From Pseudomonas piscis (GTDB taxonomy: Bacteria > Pseudomonadota > Gammaproteobacteria > Pseudomonadales > Pseudomonadaceae), in assembly GCF_009380155.1 (NCBI RefSeq), contig NZ_WHUV01000004.1, forward strand, positions 310,001 to 374,000: DNA of 64,000 nt, read 5' to 3'. This document shows, piece by piece, positions 58,791 through 64,000 of the stretch. The translations under genes and the position numbers were made by a program. A model generated the notes under the pieces. It saw only the letters and a list, made by a program, of their open reading frames with translations. It made no database searches and was not told the DNA's origin. Every line of letters begins with the position of its first letter. Position 1 is the stretch's first letter.

Positions 58791-61130
58791 TCACGGTGCT
58801 GGCTCCGCTGGCGCAGCGGGGTGCGGTTCATGGCCGGCCCAGGGGGCGAGGATGAAACTGAAAGCCAGGCCGAGGCTGACGGCCAGGCCGAAATTGCTTA
58901 CCGCCGGGGTGCTGGAGATGGCCAGCAGGCCGAACGACAGCCAGGTGGTCAGCGCCGCCAGCAGGGTGCCCAGCAGGCTCACGGCCGCGCCGCCGATCCG
59001 CTCGCGCATGAGGATCGCGTAGTCGACGCTGATGGCGGTCACCAGCAGCAGGCCGAACAGGCTGAACAGCGTCAGTGGCTGTCCCAGCCAACCGAGGCTG
59101 GCCAGGCTGCACAGGGCCGCCAGCAGCGGCAGGGCCACCAGGCGCAAGGCCCCGCCGAGACCGAAGGGCAGGATCAGCACCAGCACGATCAGCACGCAGG
59201 AGGCCAGCTTGAGTTCGGCGGCGCTGACCTGGGTGGCGGCAAAGACCTGGTTCAGCTCGCCCAGGCGATCCACCAGCTGGATGCCCGGCAGGTCGCCGGA
59301 CTGGACCCGCAGCAAGGCCGCGTCGTTCAGGCCCTGCAAGCTGACCAGGGCGGCCACGCCCTGGGCATTGGTCCCGAGCCAGAGTGGCCGGAAGGGTTCG
59401 GCCAGCGGCCCTGCCAGCGCGCTGTCGATGTCTGCCAGGGGCAACTCCTGCAATTGCTTGAGTTCGGCCTGCAGCGCCTGCTCGGGCACGCCCAGCGCCA
59501 GCAGTGGCTGCCAGTATTCGGGCAGGCGCTCGAGGGCCGCGCGGACCTGGCGTTGCTGCGCTGGCTGGCTGAGCAACTGGTTGAGCGACAGATAGCCCTT
59601 GAGCTTGCCCAGGCCCACCAGGGGTTGCAGGCGCTCGTCCAGGAGGTCGAGGCGTTCCAGCAGTTGTTGCTGGTCGGCTGCGCGCACCAGGAAGAACTGG
59701 CTGGTGGGCTGGTAGCCGGTGATCCGGGCGATGGCCTGGGCCTCTTGCAGCAACTGGGGCGGTGCGCCGACCCACTGGCGGATATCGTTCTTGCTGTCGA
59801 GCTGCCACAGGCCCGCCGCGCAAAACAGCCCCAGCAGCCCCAGTAGCACCGGGCTCGGCACCCGTGCCAGCAGGGCGCTGCGCAGCCGCAGCAAGCTGGC
59901 GGCGACCCGCAGTGGCCACTGCGCCGGACGCAGCTCGACCTTGCGCAGCAGCGCCGGCAGCAGGCACACGGCTGCCAGGTAGGCGCCCAGCAGGCCAGCG
60001 GCGGAGAACACGGCGATCTGGGTCAGGGCCGGGAATGGCGTCCAGGCCAGGGCCAGGTAGCCGATGCAACTGGTGGCCAGGCTCAGGCTCAGGCCCGGCA
60101 GGGTCAGGCGCAGGGCCGGCCAGCTGCGCCAGGGCTTGAGGCTCCAGCTCTTGGACAGGTAGTGCAGCGGATAGTCCACGGCCACGCCGATCAGGCTTGA
60201 GCCCAGCACCAGGGTCATGACGTGCATGTGCCCGAACAGGGCGACGCAGGCCACGGCACCGAACAGCATGCCCACCAGCACCGGGACGAAGGCCAGCAAG
60301 GCGTGCCAGCGGCGAAAGGCCAGGAGCAGCAGCGCCAGGATGCCCAGGGTCGCGCCTCCGCCGACCCAGGAGATCTCCCGGGAGGCCTGTTGCTGGCCGC
60401 TGGCGGCATACAGCAAGCCACTGGCCGCCAGTAGCTGTCCTTGCTGTTGAGTGGCGTGTTCGCGGCTGTGCTGCAGCAGCCCGGCCACCTGCAACGGCAA
60501 TTGCAGGTCGAAGGCATTGCCGGCGGTATGGGCCCGCAGCAGCACCCAGTGCTTGCCGTCGGCCTCGGCCAGCAGCGCGCCGCTGCCGATGTCCAGTTGC
60601 ACGCTGGCGTGTTGTGGCTGGTTGGCCTGGATTCGCCCGGTCAGCCCCAGCCAGTCATCCTGGCTGGGCACCAGGGTGAAGCCGGCAAAGGGATCGAACA
60701 GGCTCTGCACCCGTTGCTGGATGAAGGCCTGGGGCTGTTCGAGCAACTGCTGGCGATCCTTGGCCGAGAGCATCGCCAGGCGACCCTGCAACAGTTGCTT
60801 GCGCAAGGCCGGCAGGTCGGCCTGCAGGGTCCACTGGACCTTGTCGAACAGGCCGCTGGCCTGCCACTGCCCGGCCAGCTCGCGAGCCAGGTCCAGCGCC
60901 TGCTGGCGTTGGGCGTGGCCCACCAGGACCAGGATCTCGCGGTTCAACGGTTCCTGCATGCGCTGTTCGGCCTGCAACTCCAGGGCGTCCGGAGCCGTGC
61001 CTGGCACCAGTTCCATGAGGTCGGCCGACAAGGGCGCGCCGTGGCGCCACTGCCAGGCGGCAGTGGCCAGGACCAGGGCCAGCAGGATCAGGAAGAGGCG
61101 TGGCAACCAGCGCTCACTCGGCAAAGTCAT
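58791..61130 (-). CDS. MMPL-family exporter
   Basis: 779 aa. RND/MMPL architecture in two halves: TM1 (about 12-28), a large periplasmic domain, five helices with GSSLIGVAVDYPLHY, then a repeat of this plan with GLLLVTAISVDYAILMRER. It probably moves the polyene lipid from the inner membrane outward with the LolA-like and lipoprotein partners. Overlaps the LolA-like gene by 17 bases. Confidence 0.9.
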   Translation of the reverse strand: MTLPSERWLPRLFLILLALVLATAAWQWRHGAPLSADLMELVPGTAPDALELQAEQRMQEPLNREILVLVGHAQRQQALDLARELAGQWQASGLFDKVQWTLQADLPALRKQLLQGRLAMLSAKDRQQLLEQPQAFIQQRVQSLFDPFAGFTLVPSQDDWLGLTGRIQANQPQHASVQLDIGSGALLAEADGKHWVLLRAHTAGNAFDLQLPLQVAGLLQHSREHATQQQGQLLAASGLLYAASGQQQASREISWVGGGATLGILALLLLAFRRWHALLAFVPVLVGMLFGAVACVALFGHMHVMTLVLGSSLIGVAVDYPLHYLSKSWSLKPWRSWPALRLTLPGLSLSLATSCIGYLALAWTPFPALTQIAVFSAAGLLGAYLAAVCLLPALLRKVELRPAQWPLRVAASLLRLRSALLARVPSPVLLGLLGLFCAAGLWQLDSKNDIRQWVGAPPQLLQEAQAIARITGYQPTSQFFLVRAADQQQLLERLDLLDERLQPLVGLGKLKGYLSLNQLLSQPAQQRQVRAALERLPEYWQPLLALGVPEQALQAELKQLQELPLADIDSALAGPLAEPFRPLWLGTNAQGVAALVSLQGLNDAALLRVQSGDLPGIQLVDRLGELNQVFAATQVSAAELKLASCVLIVLVLILPFGLGGALRLVALPLLAALCSLASLGWLGQPLTLFSLFGLLLVTAISVDYAILMRERIGGAAVSLLGTLLAALTTWLSFGLLAISSTPAVSNFGLAVSLGLAFSFILAPWAGHEPHPAAPAEPAP

Positions 61131-61725
61131 GGCGTTCCAGGTCGCTCAGGGGTTGATTGCTGGTGCTGTCCTGCATGATCAACAACGTGCGGTCGCCCTG
61201 GGTTTCCAGCAGCTCGATGCGTTGCACCAGGGCGCCGCCGTCGATGTCGATCCGGGTGAAGATCTGCTGGAGCAGCAGTGAACGCGGCAGCAGTTGCAGG
61301 TGCCAGTCTTGCGCGGTGCCTTGCAGGCGCAGTTCGAAGTCCCGCTGCAGGCCGCTGCTGTCGCCTTGCAGCACGGCCAGGAACAGGCGGTTGTGCTCGG
61401 CGCCGGCGCTCTTGCCCGGCAGCATCTGCCAGCCCTCGGCATCGCGGCGGGCGATGCCCTTGGGCGTGATGCGGTAGTCCTGTTGCAACGGGGTCTGCAA
61501 CAGCCACAGCAGGCCATGCTGGCGGGCCAGGACGAACTGGCCCTTGCTGGTCAGTGGCTGGGGCAGGGCCCGCAGGTGTTTTTCCTGGATGAAACGACCA
61601 TGGATCACTTCGGGGCGCGACAGCTGCTCGCTCAATCGCTGCAGGTCGAAGTCCTGGGCCTGGGTCATGGGCGGCACAGCCAGCAGGAGCAGGCAGGCCA
61701 GCAGCAAGCGTTTACAGAGGGTCAT
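61114..61725 (-). CDS. LolA-like outer membrane lipid or lipoprotein carrier
   Basis: 203 aa from ATG 61725. Signal peptide (to AQA near residue 26) then a LolA-fold domain (RFIQEKHLRALPQPLTSKGQF, LLWLLQTPLQQDYRITPKG). It resembles LolA-related proteins encoded with MMPL exporters, not the housekeeping LolA. ATGA overlap with the thioesterase gene. Confidence 0.85.
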   Translation of the reverse strand: MTLCKRLLLACLLLLAVPPMTQAQDFDLQRLSEQLSRPEVIHGRFIQEKHLRALPQPLTSKGQFVLARQHGLLWLLQTPLQQDYRITPKGIARRDAEGWQMLPGKSAGAEHNRLFLAVLQGDSSGLQRDFELRLQGTAQDWHLQLLPRSLLLQQIFTRIDIDGGALVQRIELLETQGDRTLLIMQDSTSNQPLSDLERHDFAE

Positions 61726-62147
61726 GGCAACAGGCGCTCCACGGCGTCGGTGAAGATCTTGGGCGAGGCCAGCTGCATTTCGCGGCTGGCGATTGCCACG
61801 GCCACTTGTACCGAGCTGGCGCGGGTCAGGCGCTCGCCCGTGGCCAGGTCGGTGATCAGGTAGTTGATCTTCAGGCGGTTCTCCCATTCCACCAGGCTGG
61901 CGCGCACGTTCAGGGTCTGGCCGAACACTGCGCCACGTACATAGCGCAGTTGCAGGTCGATCACCGGCCAGGCGTAGCCGGAGTCGCGCATTTGCTCATA
62001 GTTGTGGCCAAGCCTGTCGAGCAGTGCGCAGCGGGCGACCTCCAGGTACTTGACGTAATGTCCGTGCCAGACCACGTGCATGGTGTCGACATCGAAGAAC
62101 GGCACCAGGATCTGGGTATCGACGTAGATCGCTCCCTGGCTACGCAT
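61722..62147 (-). CDS. 4-hydroxybenzoyl-CoA thioesterase-like hotdog protein
   Basis: 141 aa. 4HBT-type hotdog with catalytic Asp in FFDVDTMHVVWHGHYVKYLE. May release product or edit aryl/acyl thioesters of the pathway. Overlaps the ammonia-lyase stop by 8 bases. Confidence 0.88.
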   Translation of the reverse strand: MRSQGAIYVDTQILVPFFDVDTMHVVWHGHYVKYLEVARCALLDRLGHNYEQMRDSGYAWPVIDLQLRYVRGAVFGQTLNVRASLVEWENRLKINYLITDLATGERLTRASSVQVAVAIASREMQLASPKIFTDAVERLLP

Positions 62148-63684
62148 GCAACCTCCAGTGTTGTTCGGCGATACGTTGCAGGCACAGGCGCAGTTCGCCC
62201 TCCAGGGCGCGGTCCTCGATCACCGGTGGAAAATCCTCGGCCAGTTGCGCGCGCATGGCCGCCAGGGCCGCCGGCAAGGCTCGGGCGTCGGCTTCGCGGC
62301 TGCGCAGCCAGACGCCCTGGTTGGCGGCCAGCAGGGTCGCGGCGGCCACTTGTTCGGTGAGCTCCAGCACGCGCAGCGCATCGCGGGCGGCAATGGTGCC
62401 CATGCTCACCTTGTCCTGGTTGTGGCACTCGGTGGAGCGCGAGAACACGCTGGCCGGCAGGGTGTTCTTCAAGGCTTCGGCGGTCCAGGCGCTGGCGCCG
62501 ATCTGCACCGCCTTGAAGCCATGGTTGAGCATTGCCCGTTCAGCCGTCGCGCCGGACAGGTTGCTCGGCAGGCCGTGGTTGTAGCGCACGTCCACCAGCA
62601 GTGCCAGTTGCCGGTCCAGCAGGTCGGCGACGTTGGCCACCAGGTTCTTCAGGCTATCCATGGCGAAGGCGATGTGCCCGCCATAGAAGTGCCCGCCGTG
62701 GAGCACCCGCTCGGCCTCGGCGTCGATGATCGGGTTGTCGTTGGCGCTGTTGAGCTCGGTTTCGATGAACGAGCGCAACCAGCCCAGGCTGTCGGCCAGC
62801 ACTCCCAGTACATGGGGCGCGCAGCGCAGGGAGTAGCGGTCCTGGAGACGATGCAGGGGCGCGGTGGGGGCGTCGATCGCCAGGTCCTGGCGCAGCCAGG
62901 CGGCAACCTGGGTCTGGCCTGGATGGGGCTTGGCGGCGAACAGGCGTTCGTCGAAGTGCTCAGGGTTGCCTTGCAGGGCCACCACGTTCAGGGCCGTGAT
63001 CCGCGTCGCCAGGCGCAGTAGGTAGTCGGCGCGGGCGAAGGCCAGGCAGGCCAGGCCAGTCATCACCGCGGTGCCGTTCATCAGCGCCAGGGCCTCCTTG
63101 GGCCGTAGCACCAGGGGCTGCCAACCCAGCTCGCGGTGTACGTCGGCCGACTCGCGGCGTTCGCCGCGGAACAGCACCTGGCGCTCCCCGGACAGGGTGG
63201 CGGCCACGTAGGACAGCGGCGTCAGGTCGCCACTGGCGCCCACCGAGCCTTCCTGGGGGATCAGCGGCAGGATGTCCAGGTCGAGGAAGGCTTGCAGGCG
63301 TTCCAGCAACTCCACGCGCACTCCGGACATGCCGTGGCACAGCGACTGCAGGCGCGCCGCGAGCACCGCCCGGGTCGCCTGGGGTTCGAGCAACTGGCCC
63401 AGGCCGCAGCCGTGGAAGGTGTACAGGTGCCGGGGCAGCTCCTCGACATGCTCCAGTGGCACCGCCACCACGCAGGAGTCGCCGTAACCTGTGGTCACGC
63501 CGTAGATCACCCCTTCCTTGTCCAGCAGGGAGTCGAGGAACTGCGCGCCCTTGGCGATACGCTGGCGCCAGGCCGCATCGGCTTGCAGGCGCGCTAGCGC
63601 CTGGCGGTTGGCCAGGGCCAGCACGTCCTCGATGCGCAAGGGATGTTCGCCGAAGGTGACCGGCTCAGGAGTCGAGGTTGTCAT
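62140..63684 (-). CDS. MIO-type aromatic amino acid ammonia-lyase (HAL/PAL/TAL family)
   Basis: 514 aa from ATG 63684. Removes ammonia from an aromatic amino acid through the self-made MIO group from Ala150-Ser151-Gly152 (GSVGASGDL). Catalytic Tyr61 sits in YGVTTGYG. The substrate-selectivity pair is Phe90-His91, unlike His-Leu of the Rhodobacter tyrosine enzyme or Ser-His of histidine lyases, so the substrate is not obvious. In this cluster it most likely supplies the aryl starter. Overlaps the upstream acyltransferase stop by 20 bases. Confidence 0.9.
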   Translation of the reverse strand: MTTSTPEPVTFGEHPLRIEDVLALANRQALARLQADAAWRQRIAKGAQFLDSLLDKEGVIYGVTTGYGDSCVVAVPLEHVEELPRHLYTFHGCGLGQLLEPQATRAVLAARLQSLCHGMSGVRVELLERLQAFLDLDILPLIPQEGSVGASGDLTPLSYVAATLSGERQVLFRGERRESADVHRELGWQPLVLRPKEALALMNGTAVMTGLACLAFARADYLLRLATRITALNVVALQGNPEHFDERLFAAKPHPGQTQVAAWLRQDLAIDAPTAPLHRLQDRYSLRCAPHVLGVLADSLGWLRSFIETELNSANDNPIIDAEAERVLHGGHFYGGHIAFAMDSLKNLVANVADLLDRQLALLVDVRYNHGLPSNLSGATAERAMLNHGFKAVQIGASAWTAEALKNTLPASVFSRSTECHNQDKVSMGTIAARDALRVLELTEQVAAATLLAANQGVWLRSREADARALPAALAAMRAQLAEDFPPVIEDRALEGELRLCLQRIAEQHWRLHA

Positions 63685-64000
63685 CGGTTTTCCAGAATGG
63701 GTAGAAGTTGAACCACTGTTGCGGGGCTTGCAGGCAGTAATGGCCCAGGCGCTCGGCATAGCGCGTGGCCCATTGGGCGATCACTTGCTGGCGGTCGCTG
63801 CGCTTCCACTGCACGGCCTCGGCGAAAGGTTCGAGGATCACTCGGTAGCGCCCCTGCTGCTTGAGGCAGAGCAACAGGTTGACCGGGCACTTGAGCAGCC
63901 CGGCCAGCAGCCAGGGCCCCTGGGGAAAGGCCGCCGGCTGGCCGAGGAAATCCACCTGCACGTTGCGCCCGCCATGCAGCGGCACTCGGTCGCCGGCGAT
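63665..64000 (-). CDS. LpxL/HtrB-like acyltransferase, C-terminal part
   Basis: Cut by the window edge; 111 residues seen. VPLHGGRNVQVDFLGQPAAF and QQWFNFYPFW match the end of LpxL-type lipid A acyltransferases. Aryl polyene clusters commonly carry such acyltransferases, often fused to a glycosyltransferase, to attach the polyene to a lipid head. Whether a fusion exists here lies outside the window. Confidence 0.75.
   Translation of the reverse strand: MAGDRVPLHGGRNVQVDFLGQPAAFPQGPWLLAGLLKCPVNLLLCLKQQGRYRVILEPFAEAVQWKRSDRQQVIAQWATRYAERLGHYCLQAPQQWFNFYPFWKTDDNLDS

Noticed and set aside
57890..58831. Extension of the DUF3261 lipoprotein upstream of 57889
   Set aside because: It crosses the methyltransferase gene out of frame; the lipoprotein signal begins at 57889.

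Overview
The window is a high-GC, gene-dense chromosome segment from a fluorescent-group Pseudomonas. Three things point there: medium-chain PHA genes (phaC1-phaZ-phaC2-phaD facing phaI-phaF); a gene order from opgGH to hemE that, as I remember it, matches the P. aeruginosa core chromosome; and REP-type palindromes plus other short intergenic repeats typical of the P. fluorescens lineage. I see no tRNA, rRNA, insertion sequence, prophage or CRISPR array.

Layout. 1-3.2 kb: end of opgG and opgH (osmoregulated periplasmic glucans). 3.4-6.0 kb: polar amino-acid ABC transporter. 6.1-8.1 kb: an HBM-type chemoreceptor. 8.2-14.2 kb, minus strand: tightly coupled ubiE-ubiJ-ubiB, then hisI-hisE-tatA-tatB-tatC-rsmE (ubiquinone, histidine, Tat export, rRNA methylation). 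14.4-21.4 kb: PHA granule and polymer cluster. 21.6-29.1 kb, minus strand: DUF971, hslVU with a sigma-32-like promoter, SPOR protein, argS, priA. 29.4-31.9 kb: rpmE, a secreted nuclease and a short malic enzyme. 32.0-34.4 kb: mrcA (PBP1A). 34.6-42.2 kb: pilMNOPQ-aroK-aroB-damX-like. 42.5-49.8 kb: gltB-gltD and hemE. 49.9-53.1 kb: small OB-fold protein, MFS exporter with divergent LysR regulator, and a small secreted protein of unknown function.

From 53.3 kb to the right edge lies the most accessory part: a minus-strand operon of the aryl polyene type. It holds a partial LpxL-like acyltransferase, an MIO ammonia-lyase, a thioesterase, a LolA-like carrier, an MMPL exporter, a methyltransferase, a DUF3261 lipoprotein, two ketosynthases, a hotdog dehydratase, a ketoreductase and a terminal lipoprotein. 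Most genes overlap by 1-20 bases, so they are probably one translationally coupled transcript. The acyl carrier proteins, chain-length factor, second dehydratase and acyl ligase expected for such a pathway would lie beyond base 64000.

Most of the window is conserved housekeeping sequence and I found no wholly new system. The points most worth a second look are the unusual Phe-His selectivity pair in the ammonia-lyase, a possible 27-residue ORF inside the aryl polyene operon, the TTG start and sigma-32-like promoter of hslV, an intrinsic terminator inside the first codons of the nuclease gene, a sigma-54-like promoter plus palindrome upstream of phaC1, a shortened PilQ, and a dispersed intergenic repeat family.
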